A DNA stretch of 64,000 nucleotides from Psychrobacter coccoides (GTDB lineage Bacteria; Pseudomonadota; Gammaproteobacteria; Pseudomonadales; Moraxellaceae). The notes below the pieces were generated by a model. The model made no database searches and was not told the DNA's origin. It worked only from the letters and a program-made list of their open reading frames with translations. A program made the translations under genes and the position numbers. Shown here one piece after another: positions 45,641 to 54,807 of the stretch. Numbering within the stretch: position 1 is the stretch's first letter; each line of letters begins with the position of its first letter. The stretch covers positions 44,462 to 108,461 of the forward strand of contig NZ_JAGBKM010000009.1 of assembly GCF_017498085.1 (NCBI RefSeq), in the 5' to 3' direction.

Positions 45641-46714
45641 ATGAACACCTACTTTCTTGAGCAACTGATGGCGTCACCAAGCGCTATGCAAGATGATACT
45701 TGCCCAATAGCGCTCGCACCTTGTGTGCTGACTATTGGTAACTTCGATGGCGTACATTTAGGCCATCAAGCAATGCTTGCTCAAGTACGTGAGCTGGCAG
45801 ATGAGCGCAAGCTTGGCTCAGCGGTGATGATATTTGAGCCGCAGCCACGTGAGTTTTTTTCGCCAGAGACGGCACCTGCTCGCTTGACCAATCTCACAGA
45901 AAAACAAGCTTTACTAAAAGAGCATGGTGTCGAGACCTTGATTGTTGCCAGCTTTGATGCTTCGTTTCGAGCATTATCCGCACAAGCTTTTGCTGATATA
46001 TTGGTTAATGACCTCAACGTAAAAGCGTTGGTATTAGGAGATGATTTTCGATTTGGTCATGACCGCACAGGAGACAGTCAGTTTTTGCGTGACTATGGCT
46101 TGCATGTGACCAACCTACACACAGTGACAGATGTCAATACTACAGATACTGCCACACGTATTAGCTCTACCCGTGTTCGAGACTTGTTGCTTGCCGGTGA
46201 TATCAGTGCAGCCAATGCTTTATTAGGCCGTGACTATGCTATCTCTGGTACCGTAGTGGGGGGCGACAAGATCGGCCGTACTATGGATTTTCCTACAGCC
46301 AATGTTGATCTGGCACGGCTAAAGCCTGCCTTGCATGGTATCTTTGCAGTCGATGTGGTCTTGCTTGATACTGATGGACAGATCATACCAAATGGGCTGG
46401 CTGATTTAGCTGATAATAAATCGCAAGTGGGTTTATCAGGTCTACGGCCTCACAGCTTATTTGGTACCGCAAATATTGGTACTCGCCCTTCGGTAACGAA
46501 AGAAAAAGAGTGGCGCTTGGAGGTGCATTTTCCAGAACTGAAAGCCAATCTATATGACAAAAAACTACACGTACGCTTTCTGCACTTTTTGCATGGTGAG
46601 CGGCGCTATGATAGCTTGGAAGCACTCAAAGACGGTATTCAAAACGATATAAAAGAACTATTGGCATGGCGCATACAACAGCTGGATTCAATGACAGCTA
46701 AAAAGCCGCAATAA
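45641..46714 (+). CDS. ribF: Bifunctional riboflavin kinase / FAD synthetase RibF
   Basis: A 357-aa enzyme that phosphorylates riboflavin to FMN and then makes FAD. The N-terminal nucleotidyltransferase domain shows LTIGNFDGVHLGHQAML near residue 30 and RISSTRVRDLLLAGD near 170; the C-terminal kinase domain shows GRTMDFPTANVDL, FGTANIGTRPSV and EVHFPELKANLYDKKL with the conserved Glu. An insert of about 20 residues (GLADLADNKSQVGLSGLRPH) lies in the kinase domain. A strong hairpin follows the stop codon. Confidence 0.97.
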   Translation: MNTYFLEQLMASPSAMQDDTCPIALAPCVLTIGNFDGVHLGHQAMLAQVRELADERKLGSAVMIFEPQPREFFSPETAPARLTNLTEKQALLKEHGVETLIVASFDASFRALSAQAFADILVNDLNVKALVLGDDFRFGHDRTGDSQFLRDYGLHVTNLHTVTDVNTTDTATRISSTRVRDLLLAGDISAANALLGRDYAISGTVVGGDKIGRTMDFPTANVDLARLKPALHGIFAVDVVLLDTDGQIIPNGLADLADNKSQVGLSGLRPHSLFGTANIGTRPSVTKEKEWRLEVHFPELKANLYDKKLHVRFLHFLHGERRYDSLEALKDGIQNDIKELLAWRIQQLDSMTAKKPQ

Positions 46715-46718
46715 TGAA

Positions 46719-46752
46719 TTACCCCTTATAAGGAGGATCTTATAAGGGGTAA
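46719..46752. other. 14-bp perfect hairpin without a T tract
   Basis: Arms 46719-46732 and 46739-46752 pair perfectly (TTACCCCTTATAAG and its complement), loop GAGGAT. It lies between the ends of convergent ribF and the DUF2789 gene. No T run follows on either strand, so it is not a textbook terminator, although it may protect or end the mRNAs. Confidence 0.6.
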
Positions 46753-46800
46753 GGTATGATGCGCTTGTTTAAACAATGCTTATTTAAACAAAAGATAATA

Positions 46801-47040
46801 TTAAGCGCTCGGATGCATACGCACATTTAAATCATCGATAACCTCTACCCACGCTGCATCTTTCTTCCACTCCTCTTGCAAAAACATACGTTGACTGTCT
46901 GTCCAAACGTCTGCTTCTATAAGCTTCTCTTCTTTATCCAATTGGTTTTTTTTGATAAAGTCATCAATAGCGTCATCAGAGCTGTCCATACCTAGTTGGG
47001 CAAATAATTCATTCATGTTGTATTCTGGTTCACCTAACAT
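46801..47040 (-). CDS. DUF2789 family protein
   Basis: A 79-aa acidic cytosolic protein. I start it at the ATG of MLGEPEYNMNELFAQLGM, where AAGGAG lies 7-8 nt upstream. The pattern NELFAQLGMDSSDDAIDDFI, then DAxxWTDSQRMFLQEEWKKDAAWVEVIDDLN, fits DUF2789, a small family of unknown function common in Pseudomonas and Acinetobacter. It is convergent with ribF. Confidence 0.8.
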   Translation of the reverse strand: MLGEPEYNMNELFAQLGMDSSDDAIDDFIKKNQLDKEEKLIEADVWTDSQRMFLQEEWKKDAAWVEVIDDLNVRMHPSA

Positions 47041-47181
47041 ATATTGTCTCCTTAAGTATTCCATATTTAATTGTGGTTATTATCAAATCGAACATGTTTA
47101 TTGTAGCAAGCTTTATTCTAAGCGCTGTTAAACAATGTTTATCTAACGTTAGGGATTCTGTTAACGATAAATACCTTCTAC

Positions 47182-47210
47182 AAAAAAACCCTCAATAAAT
47201 GAGGGTTTTT
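47182..47210 (-). terminator. Terminator of mdh
   Basis: AAAAACCCTCA (47184-47194) pairs with TGAGGGTTTTT (47200-47210) around a 5-nt loop; on the minus strand it runs into seven T. Confidence 0.85.
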
Positions 47211-47253
47211 GTCTTTCTTAGATAAATAACTGAGTTTTTAGTATGCTAGCTAC

Positions 47254-48243
47254 TTATGGAAGTAGATGAGATACCGCATCACGCTCTTCACTAAGCTCTT
47301 GCTCAGTCGCCGCCATTTTCTCTTTTGAGAAATCAGAAGACACGTCTACGCCATCTACAATAGACCAATCGCCATTGCTACAAGTACATGGGAATGAGTA
47401 GATTAAGCCTTCAGCGATACCATATTCGCCGTTTGAGTATACGCCCATTGATACCCAGTCGTTTTCGTCAGTACCAAGTGCCCAAGTACGCATATGTGCG
47501 ATCGCAGCATTGGCCGCAGAGGCAGCTGATGAAGCGCCACGAGCTTTAATAATAGCCGCCCCACGTTGTTGAACTTCTGGAATATAAGTGTTTTCGTACC
47601 AGTCACGATCTACCAAATCTAGCGCTGGCTTACCATTTACTGTACAAGCCGTTAAATCTGGGTACTGGGTTGACGAGTGGTTGCCCCAAATCGTCATATG
47701 CTTGATGTCATTGACAGTGCTGTCAGTCTTTTCAGCCAACTGTGCCATAGCACGGTTGTGATCCAAGCGAGTCATCGCTGTAAAGTTACGTGGGTCAAGA
47801 TCTGGTGCGTTACGCTGTGCGATCAGCGCATTTGTATTGGCTGGGTTACCGACGACCAAGACTTTTACATCACGGCTTGCCGCATCATTAAGAGCCTTAC
47901 CTTGTGCTGAGAAAATCGCAGCGTTGGCTTCTAGTAAATCTTTGCGCTCCATACCAGGACCACGAGGACGGGCACCTACTAATAATGCATAATCAGCATC
48001 TTTAAAAGCGACATTAGCATCATCAGTTTGTACGATACCAGCCAACAAAGGGAATGCACAATCTTCTAGTTCCATAACGACACCTTTTAAAGCATCGAGA
48101 GCTGGAGTGATTTCTAGTAATTGCAAGATAACAGGCTGATCTTTTCCTAGCATCTCACCAGATGCAATACGAAATAACATAGCATAGCTGATATTACCAG
48201 CAGCACCAGTCACGGCAACGCGTAAAGGCTGTTTCATAGACAT
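47254..48243 (-). CDS. mdh: Malate dehydrogenase
   Basis: A 329-aa NAD-dependent enzyme of the TCA cycle. [21 protein letters not shown] is the Rossmann motif of the cytosolic-type MDH group found in Moraxellaceae and Burkholderiales; [19 protein letters not shown] holds the substrate-binding arginines, and [14 protein letters not shown] the catalytic histidine. Length typical. The start ATG is preceded by TAGGGA. It is monocistronic with its own terminator. Confidence 0.97.
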   Translation of the reverse strand: MSMKQPLRVAVTGAAGNISYAMLFRIASGEMLGKDQPVILQLLEITPALDALKGVVMELEDCAFPLLAGIVQTDDANVAFKDADYALLVGARPRGPGMERKDLLEANAAIFSAQGKALNDAASRDVKVLVVGNPANTNALIAQRNAPDLDPRNFTAMTRLDHNRAMAQLAEKTDSTVNDIKHMTIWGNHSSTQYPDLTACTVNGKPALDLVDRDWYENTYIPEVQQRGAAIIKARGASSAASAANAAIAHMRTWALGTDENDWVSMGVYSNGEYGIAEGLIYSFPCTCSNGDWSIVDGVDVSSDFSKEKMAATEQELSEERDAVSHLLP

Positions 48244-48462
48244 AGAATATTCCCTAATTGATTATTAGATAATTTTGTCACTGTTGTTCTTGCGTTGCTA
48301 TCAGTGCTTTAAACACAAAACGCTTTGAACGCAAAAATGGTAGATGACATATACCGAGAGGTAGTGTATCACTTCATTTATAGCATCGTCTAGATAGAAT
48401 ATAACGATGACAGATAATTATATTGTTACATTTTATGCTAACAAAAGTTGGGGTTCATAGAA

Positions 48463-49281
48463 TTACTTACGCCCGGAAATGATAAAGTTTTTACCGCAGC
48501 TGTTGACGACATTGTTGCACCGGCCAAAATCATTACCTTCATAGCAGATATGCACATCAGTCAATATCGATTGTCTGCGGCTACCATCTTGACAGATCAA
48601 ATCGATACTCGAAGCAGACATACCTTGATTCAGACGCGTCATTTGCTTGATAAAACGTGACTTAGAAACAGTATAACTGTTACCAGTGTTTAACTCATCA
48701 GGTAGTTTTAGCTGACCTGCCAGATTGACCACTTGACGAAAATAACTGCTTGCGCTTAGAGGGCTACAGGCGCCGTAGTGTTGCCATGCTTGGGTACGAA
48801 CACTACTGTCTGGCATGATACGGTTCACGACTTTTAGTTGTAGAGGGCTGAGTCTTGGCTGACTGCCACGACCACAGCGCTCACCATATCCCAAATCTAA
48901 GCCTGATACCGTTAATGAGTACCCTTCTAAGCATTGGCGCATACGGGCACGAGAGGGTTGCATGCGACATAAAGCAGGTGTCATCTCAATCATCAGAACG
49001 CGCTGTCCTATCTTAGACGCACTGGCTGCGTGTGCTGACGTTGGCAATAAAGTCACCCCTTGCAGTACTGCTGCACTGGCAATCATTGACAATATAGAAT
49101 GGCGTTGAATCACTGGATTTTTACGGGCCTTTGATTTGTGTATGCTTGGCTTAAATGGCTCGTACTTATTCGTTACTTGTGCTTTTGTCATCATAGATCG
49201 TATTACTTGACGCACACGCTGGCTGAATGCCTGACATTCAGCTTTTTTTTGTACAAGCGTGTCGTTATATTGTTTTATCAT
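48463..49281 (-). CDS. RNase T2-like periplasmic protein lacking the catalytic histidines
   Basis: A 272-aa exported protein; after a 60-residue basic leader comes a signal-like segment (about 62-86, ending SAHAA). The mature part follows the RNase T2/RNase I plan: EMTPALCRMQ and RMRQCLEGYSLTVSGL correspond to the strand that normally reads (F/L)xxHGLWP, and RTQAWQHYGACSPLSASSYF to HEWxKHGTC. Both catalytic histidines are gone: Ser126 stands in HGL, and Gln144 and Tyr149 stand where the two histidines of the second motif belong, while Trp146, Gly150 and Cys152 remain. Several other cysteines suggest disulfides. It is probably a non-hydrolytic or altered-specificity homologue. Function unknown. 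Confidence 0.7.
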   Translation of the reverse strand: MIKQYNDTLVQKKAECQAFSQRVRQVIRSMMTKAQVTNKYEPFKPSIHKSKARKNPVIQRHSILSMIASAAVLQGVTLLPTSAHAASASKIGQRVLMIEMTPALCRMQPSRARMRQCLEGYSLTVSGLDLGYGERCGRGSQPRLSPLQLKVVNRIMPDSSVRTQAWQHYGACSPLSASSYFRQVVNLAGQLKLPDELNTGNSYTVSKSRFIKQMTRLNQGMSASSIDLICQDGSRRQSILTDVHICYEGNDFGRCNNVVNSCGKNFIISGRK

Positions 49282-49747
49282 AAGTAAAGGGCTATCAAAC
49301 CATTATCAATCATACACAGAGGCACTCAAGCCATCTGCTACTCAAGCGATATTGCCAAACTAAAACATACGTTTAACGAAAAAAAGGTAGGTCACTGCTA
49401 TAGTTGACCCTGTATAACACGGATACGTCTTTGCATGTGCTGCCAGTATATTTTTGCGTGCTGTGCCACCTTACAGAGTGGTGCGTATTTAGCCATGAGG
49501 AGCTGAGTTTAGATTTAGGCGTACTGTTTGACAATAGTAGCAAATACCTTTTTTTAATCCATAGCTAAATCGTAGGGTTAACGTAAAAATACAATCCATT
49601 AAAAATAAAATATCTAAAGGCTACTATGCTTTGAAAACCCCTCGTTGCCACGACCGCTATAACCTCTCTAAGTCTTATGCCTGCAAAATCTATTCCACCA
49701 ACGCTACAGTCTTTAGAACGCAAAGCTTATATGGGAACTTTCGACAT
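49282..49747. other. Intergenic region between the T2-like gene and its slt neighbour
   Basis: About 465 bp. I see no convincing gene, RNA, or repeat. The part next to 49282 must hold the promoter of the RNase T2-like gene on the minus strand. Confidence 0.35.
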
Positions 49748-49778
49748 AAAAAAGCCATTAATCTTTGTGATTAATGGC
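49748..49778 (-). terminator. Terminator of the lytic transglycosylase gene
   Basis: GCCATTAATC (49754-49763) pairs with GATTAATGGC (49769-49778), 5-nt loop; on the minus strand six T follow. Confidence 0.85.
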
Positions 49779-49820
49779 ATGTAGCTGTTCAACAGCTATA
49801 AGGGCTACTGAAGTAAAGGT

Positions 49821-51935
49821 TTAAAATGCTGCTGGAACCACGCCCATGCGTTGACTGATCGACTGGTTTCGGCCTAGAAGGCTACTATAGATAGTGGCGT
49901 TTTCCATAACATGCTTGGCATAATTGCGAGTCTCTGGAAAAGGAATTGACTCGATATACTGATCAGCGGCAAGCGAGCCGTAGACAGGCTGCCAGCGCTT
50001 AGCATTGTTAGGTCCTGCGTTATAACCAGCGGTTGCCAGTACAGGCTGTTGGTTGAGCTTGCCTAAAATATCACTCATATACCAGGTTCCATAACGAATA
50101 TTGGTATCACCGCTATTGGCACGGCTGGCGCTATAGGACTCACCCAAATTACGGGCAATATACTTCGCCGTACCTGGCATAATCTGCATAAGACCGCTTG
50201 CACCCACATTGGAGCGTGCTGAGGTGACAAAGCGGCTCTCTTGACGCATGATACCGTATGCCCACGCAGGGTCAATACCAACAGATTGGCTATAACGCAC
50301 CACTGCACTTTGATGCGGCATGGGATGCGACAATGCTAGATTATGCACGCTGTCGGTATTGTCAATGGCATAAATCGCCCGATCCAGCCAGCCCATATCA
50401 TAAGCCTGACGAGCTGCAGCAAAGATTAAAGCATCATCACGATTGTCACGGGCTTGCTTCACTGCCCAGTTCCATTCACGATTGGCATAAGCACGGCTGG
50501 CATCCGCATTGTATAAGGCAAACGCACGGGCGAAATGCGGGTTTTGCATGACACGAGCACGATCAGCACTACTCACGTTAGGCAGATTTCCACCACCCAT
50601 ACTACTGACACTAAAGCGCTGACCGACCTTGTCTTTTGCCATCAATCCATAGTAGTCATTGCTTTTAGCCAGATGTTGATACATTTTTTTGGCGATATTG
50701 CGTCTACTGCCAGCGCTGGACTGTTCATAAGCCCGTGCCAACCAATATTGCCACTGATTGGTTTTTTGAACCTCGGCATCCATTTGGGAGATTGCTTCGA
50801 TCACATCATCCCAGCGACTATAGCGAATCGCTGCCATGGCGTAATACTCCGCTTCCTCAAAGCTAAAGTCATCGTCTAAGCTTTGACGAAACCAATCAAC
50901 AGCCTCGCTATTAAACCCGTCATCAGTGTTATGGTTCATACGCTGAACCCCAAGGATACGGTAGGCATAACGGCGGGTTTCATCATTCAGTAACCTGGCT
51001 GAGCGTCGGTTGTCTTGTTTGATGTCATAGTCGAGCTGTAGCGCTGCTTCACGATAAGACTTGCTGGCCAGACGGCCCATGGCATATAAGTATAGATATT
51101 GATTGGTTTGACTGTTTGGCTCAAGAGCAAAGCGACCAAAAAAAGCGGCTGGATTGAGTTGAATCTCACTGAGTTTTGAGTAAGGAATTGGGGTGCCAAG
51201 ACGTGACGACAATGCCATGATGTCGCCAGTTTTGCCAGCACGCAGCATACGCTTAAGACGGGCGGCTCTATCTTGATTGCTAATCAAAGCATTGTTGTTC
51301 ATCTCCATCGCCAACTGATTGCACAGTGCGGGCTGCTTTTTGACAGTCAGCCAAACATCAGACTTGGCAGCCAGTGCCCGCATACTATCACCGCCATTAT
51401 TGAACCCAAGCGCTATCGCACAGCGCTCACTGGCATCTGCGTTGGTAATTAGATTGGCCACTTGACGCACAGCGGCATAGTCATTTGATGCCGCTTTGGT
51501 CTCCGCAAAGTCAGCGACCAGCTTTTCTGCCATTACTGTTCCTGAGTATTGGCGTACAAACTGTGATATCGCTGCTGAGCTTTGGCTGTTTAAATCTAAA
51601 TTCATGCGCCAATACGTTGGGTACATCGCAAACAGACCCCCACTCATCATCTGCTCATAGTTAAATAAGGCACTAACATCGCCTCGATCAGCGGCGATTG
51701 CAGCCGCATTGAAATGGTTGATACTACTGTCTTGGTAGCCACTGCTTTGTTGGGTACTGTTATCACCCCACGTCAGATCCGCACAAGCCACTTGTGACAA
51801 CCCCAACGCCCCTACCGCTGTCGCTAGGCTCATTACGCTCAATCGCAGCGGCCTTATATTTAAGCTTTGAGATTTCTTGGGTGAGCGGATGAATTTGTTT
51901 TTATTGATCAAGCGGACAAGGTTTGGCTTTGTCAT
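49821..51935 (-). CDS. Soluble lytic murein transglycosylase (Slt70 type)
   Basis: A 704-aa periplasmic enzyme that cleaves glycan strands to 1,6-anhydromuropeptides, which AmpD later processes. A basic N-terminus and hydrophobic segment (LSVMSLATAVGALGLSQVACA) form the signal. A long alpha-helical superhelix (about 60-540) precedes the catalytic SLT domain: YGIMRQESRFVTSARSNVGASGLMQIMPGTA with the catalytic Glu in RQESRF, and TAGYNAGPNNAKRW near the end. Domain order and length match Slt70. The longer N-terminal tail is basic. Confidence 0.94.
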   Translation of the reverse strand: MTKPNLVRLINKNKFIRSPKKSQSLNIRPLRLSVMSLATAVGALGLSQVACADLTWGDNSTQQSSGYQDSSINHFNAAAIAADRGDVSALFNYEQMMSGGLFAMYPTYWRMNLDLNSQSSAAISQFVRQYSGTVMAEKLVADFAETKAASNDYAAVRQVANLITNADASERCAIALGFNNGGDSMRALAAKSDVWLTVKKQPALCNQLAMEMNNNALISNQDRAARLKRMLRAGKTGDIMALSSRLGTPIPYSKLSEIQLNPAAFFGRFALEPNSQTNQYLYLYAMGRLASKSYREAALQLDYDIKQDNRRSARLLNDETRRYAYRILGVQRMNHNTDDGFNSEAVDWFRQSLDDDFSFEEAEYYAMAAIRYSRWDDVIEAISQMDAEVQKTNQWQYWLARAYEQSSAGSRRNIAKKMYQHLAKSNDYYGLMAKDKVGQRFSVSSMGGGNLPNVSSADRARVMQNPHFARAFALYNADASRAYANREWNWAVKQARDNRDDALIFAAARQAYDMGWLDRAIYAIDNTDSVHNLALSHPMPHQSAVVRYSQSVGIDPAWAYGIMRQESRFVTSARSNVGASGLMQIMPGTAKYIARNLGESYSASRANSGDTNIRYGTWYMSDILGKLNQQPVLATAGYNAGPNNAKRWQPVYGSLAADQYIESIPFPETRNYAKHVMENATIYSSLLGRNQSISQRMGVVPAAF

Positions 51936-52296
51936 ATAGGCTCTCTTGGTCTCTATACAGGTGTTTGGATGGCGATCAGATAGTCATCGCTGAAGTAATG
52001 GTATTTATCATACTATAGCCGTTGTACTCTCAACCAGTGCTCTTACCATTTATCTATAAATAGGTTAGCCCTGTGTAACACAAAGATGATATAAGCATAA
52101 GCCTCAAAGCTGATTTTGCGATCAGTAGAGTAGATACTTCGGCAATATAAACAATTGATAGTATTGCAAATAATCTAGCACAGGCCCAATGAATAGTGCG
52201 TAGTTACTTTTCACATTGCTAGACGCTTATGATAAAATACGCCACCTATTAATGGCCAAGCTGCTACCTATTATTTGCTAATCATGGATAATCCTT
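51936..52296. other. Divergent promoter region between slt-type gene and miaB
   Basis: About 360 bp. It carries the miaB promoter at 52210-52238 and must hold the promoter of the transglycosylase on the other strand, which I cannot place. No gene seen. Confidence 0.45.
52210..52238 (+). promoter_or_regulatory. Sigma-70 promoter of miaB
   Basis: TTCACA at 52210-52215 (5 of 6), a 17-bp spacer and TAAAAT at 52233-52238 (5 of 6). The miaB ATG is 58 bp downstream. Confidence 0.65.
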
Positions 52297-53781
52297 ATGA
52301 GTGTTTCTGTATTTAACCCCCGTACCGATGAGGTAGCAGACACTACCCGGACCTCTTCTTTGATGACACTCGAAGAGCCCCATTCTCATCAAGCTTCAGT
52401 CGAGACCTCTGCTGTAAAAAAGGTTTTTATCACCACTCAAGGTTGTCAGATGAACGTCTACGACTCTGATAAGATGCTTGATGTACTTGGCGACTCACAC
52501 GGTATGGTAGTCACGCATGACATCGATGATGCTGATGTACTCTTAATGAATACATGCTCGATTCGTGAAAAAGCACAAGAAAAAGTGTTTTCAGAATTGG
52601 GGCGTTGGCGCAAACTTAAAGAAAAACGCCCTGATTTAGTCATTGGTGTCGGTGGCTGCGTGGCTTCACAAGAGGGAGACAATATCCAAAAACGTGCGCC
52701 TTATGTCGATATGATATTTGGGCCTCAAACGTTGCATCGTCTGCCAGAGCTTTATGACCAATCTAGCGAACAAAGCAGTGTCGCTCCTAAAAACCGTATC
52801 GGTACGATTGACATCTCCTTCCCTAGTATTGAGAAGTTCGACTTTTTGCCTGAGCCAAAGGTCGAGGGTTACAAAGCTTTTGTATCTATTATGGAGGGCT
52901 GCTCTAAATACTGCTCATTTTGCGTGGTGCCTTATACACGGGGTGAGGAATTATCACGTCCGCTTGACGATGTTTTGGCTGAGATTGACAGCCTAGCCGA
53001 ACAGGGCGTGCGTGAGATTAATCTGCTGGGCCAAAACGTCAATGGCTATCGCGGCGAAAAAGACGATGGTAGTGTGTGCCGCTTTGCCGAATTATTACAT
53101 TATGTCGCACACGTCGATGGAATTGAGCGTATTCGCTATACCACCAGTCACCCGCTGGAGTTCACCGATGACATCATTGATGCTTATGGCAAACTACCCG
53201 AGCTGGTCTCGCATTTGCATCTGCCCGTCCAAAGCGGATCAAACAATATACTTGCAGCGATGAAACGTAACCACACCATCGATGTGTATATCAATCAAAT
53301 CAATAAGCTCAAGGCCATTCGTCCAGACATTCATCTGTCTAGCGACTTTATCATCGGCTTCCCAGGGGAGACCGATCAGGACTTTGAAGACACTTTGAAC
53401 TTGGCAAAAGAATTGAACTTTGATCACTCTTATAGCTTTATTTACTCAAAGCGTCCTGGCACGCCAGCGGCTGAGTTACCTGACGATGTTAGCCTAAAGA
53501 CTAAAAAAGAGCGTTTGGCGACATTTCAAAAAGTCATCGTCGACTCCACCTTACAAAAAACCCATGAAATGGTCGGCACCACGACCCGAGTGTTGGTAGA
53601 GCAAGTCGCTGATCGTCATCCAGACTGCCTCATCGGTACCGCTGATAATACACGAACAGTGATGTTCCCATATGATGAAGATAAAATGGATGAGCTATTG
53701 GGTAAAATCGTCAACGTACGTGTGACTGACTTTGTCAGTCCACATATGGTGAAAGGTGAGTTGATTGAGGTGTTGGCTTGA
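52297..53781 (+). CDS. miaB: tRNA-2-methylthio-N6-dimethylallyladenosine synthase MiaB
   Basis: A 494-aa radical-SAM methylthiotransferase that modifies A37 of tRNAs reading UNN codons. UPF0004 domain: [29 protein letters not shown] and [11 protein letters not shown] supply three Fe-S cysteines; the radical-SAM motif CxxxCxxC is [17 protein letters not shown] near residue 202. Then [20 protein letters not shown] and a C-terminal TRAM domain (RVLVEQ to VKGELIEV). The first 40 residues are an extra polar leader. GGATAATCC precedes the ATG. A strong terminator follows. Confidence 0.98.
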   Translation: MSVSVFNPRTDEVADTTRTSSLMTLEEPHSHQASVETSAVKKVFITTQGCQMNVYDSDKMLDVLGDSHGMVVTHDIDDADVLLMNTCSIREKAQEKVFSELGRWRKLKEKRPDLVIGVGGCVASQEGDNIQKRAPYVDMIFGPQTLHRLPELYDQSSEQSSVAPKNRIGTIDISFPSIEKFDFLPEPKVEGYKAFVSIMEGCSKYCSFCVVPYTRGEELSRPLDDVLAEIDSLAEQGVREINLLGQNVNGYRGEKDDGSVCRFAELLHYVAHVDGIERIRYTTSHPLEFTDDIIDAYGKLPELVSHLHLPVQSGSNNILAAMKRNHTIDVYINQINKLKAIRPDIHLSSDFIIGFPGETDQDFEDTLNLAKELNFDHSYSFIYSKRPGTPAAELPDDVSLKTKKERLATFQKVIVDSTLQKTHEMVGTTTRVLVEQVADRHPDCLIGTADNTRTVMFPYDEDKMDELLGKIVNVRVTDFVSPHMVKGELIEVLA

Positions 53782-53813
53782 TTTAATACTCTGTATGTTG
53801 ATGATTTTAGACT

Positions 53814-53851
53814 AAAAAAGCCGTTTGCCCTCACCAGCAAACGGCTTTTTT
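53814..53851. terminator. Bidirectional terminator between miaB and the LysE-type gene
   Basis: A 15-bp stem (53814-53828 with 53837-53851), 8-nt loop, six A on one flank and six T on the other, so it serves both convergent genes. Confidence 0.9.
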
Positions 53852-53868
53852 GTATTTATCTTAATCTA

Positions 53869-54609
53869 TTAGCCCATAAACCCGCTTACCACCTCTCCCA
53901 ACAAAGCCGCCGCAATCAAGATAAATATCACGCCGCAAGCACGATTAAGCCATGCCAAACGATCACCGATATCGAGCCACCCTGCCAGCTGCTTGCCACC
54001 CACAGTATAGATAGCCTGCCAAATGGTTTCACTGAAAAACAGCCCTAACGTCAAGATAATATATTGTGGCCATAACGGCATACTAAAATTAATAAACTTA
54101 GGAAAAAAGGCAGCAAAGAATAAAATCGCTTTTGGATTAGATAACGACACCCAAATGCCCGTTCGAAATAGCGTCCAATCACTAGGAGCCACTTTGACTG
54201 CTGCGCTAGACAATGAGCGTGGCTGTGGCTGTGACTGCTGGCCAAGCTTGTTCTGGCTACTAAAATAATCAGCTGCTACAGCCTCTGTACCCATCGCACT
54301 GGCATCCTCTATCAGGCTACTTTGCCCAGTATCTCGCCACGAGCTGACACCCAAATAAATCAAATACAAGGCACCAACGGTCTTTATTACATCCAACAAC
54401 CAAGGGGACTGACGGCTAATAGCATCCAACCCCAGCAAGGTTGACAACAGTAAGATAAACAGCCCAAGACTTAATCCAGCCAGTGTCCATAAGGTACGTT
54501 TGACGCCGTAGTTTAGTCCATATTGAAACGCCAACAGCATATTAGGGCCTGGGGTTGCGGAGATAAAAAACGTGCTGATAAAAAACATGGTAAACAGATG
54601 CCAAGACAT
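53869..54609 (-). CDS. LysE/RhtB-family amino acid exporter
   Basis: A 246-aa inner-membrane protein with about six helices. The N-terminal FFISATPGPNMLLAFQYGLNYGVKR is the LysE/RhtB signature, and YLIYLGVSSWRD and SNPKAILFFAAFFPKFI are typical. A polar insert of about 45 residues (about 99-142, DTGQSSLIEDASAM to SLSSAAVKV) sits between helices 3 and 4 and makes it longer than the usual 205-210. Exports amino acids such as homoserine, threonine or others; substrate unknown. Started at the ATG one codon inside the longest frame. Confidence 0.9.
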   Translation of the reverse strand: MSWHLFTMFFISTFFISATPGPNMLLAFQYGLNYGVKRTLWTLAGLSLGLFILLLSTLLGLDAISRQSPWLLDVIKTVGALYLIYLGVSSWRDTGQSSLIEDASAMGTEAVAADYFSSQNKLGQQSQPQPRSLSSAAVKVAPSDWTLFRTGIWVSLSNPKAILFFAAFFPKFINFSMPLWPQYIILTLGLFFSETIWQAIYTVGGKQLAGWLDIGDRLAWLNRACGVIFILIAAALLGEVVSGFMG

Positions 54610-54663
54610 CAATGCCCCTTACTTCTTATGTAGAAAATTTTAAATGTGATGTCACGAAAAAAA

Positions 54664-54696
54664 CTAGGGTCTGTTGAACCCTCAAACAGACCCTAG
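54664..54696. repeat. 33-bp palindrome resembling joined IS ends
   Basis: CTAGGGTCTGTT (54664-54675) and AACAGACCCTAG (54685-54696) are perfectly inverted around 9 bp. The outermost bases are CTAG, a common target of IS5-family elements, and GGGTCTGTTGAAC resembles such IS ends, so this may be an excision or deletion scar. No T run follows, so a terminator is less likely. Confidence 0.5.
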
Positions 54697-54751
54697 ATAC
54701 CGCCATAAAAATAATGCATTGTATGTGAACTTACCGCAAAAACAAATACTT

Positions 54752-54777
54752 TAGGCCATATCCTCATTTAAAAAATG
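54752..54777. repeat. Degenerate MITE end fragment
   Basis: TAGGCCATATCCTCATTTAA followed by AAAAT matches the first 25 bases of the 173-bp element at 11796 with a few changes. It lies between the LysE-type gene and argE. No other end is seen nearby. Confidence 0.4.
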
Positions 54778-54807
54778 ACGACCATCATAGCCCACTACTG
54801 ATATGAG

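Noticed and set aside
46755..46829. 24-codon ATG reading frame after the ribF hairpin
   Set aside because: It runs into the end of the minus-strand DUF2789 gene and has no clear ribosome binding site at the right distance.
54664..54696. Terminator for the argE transcript
   Set aside because: The palindrome lies in the right place for one but lacks a T tract on the minus strand; the CTAG-bounded ends fit a mobile-element scar better.
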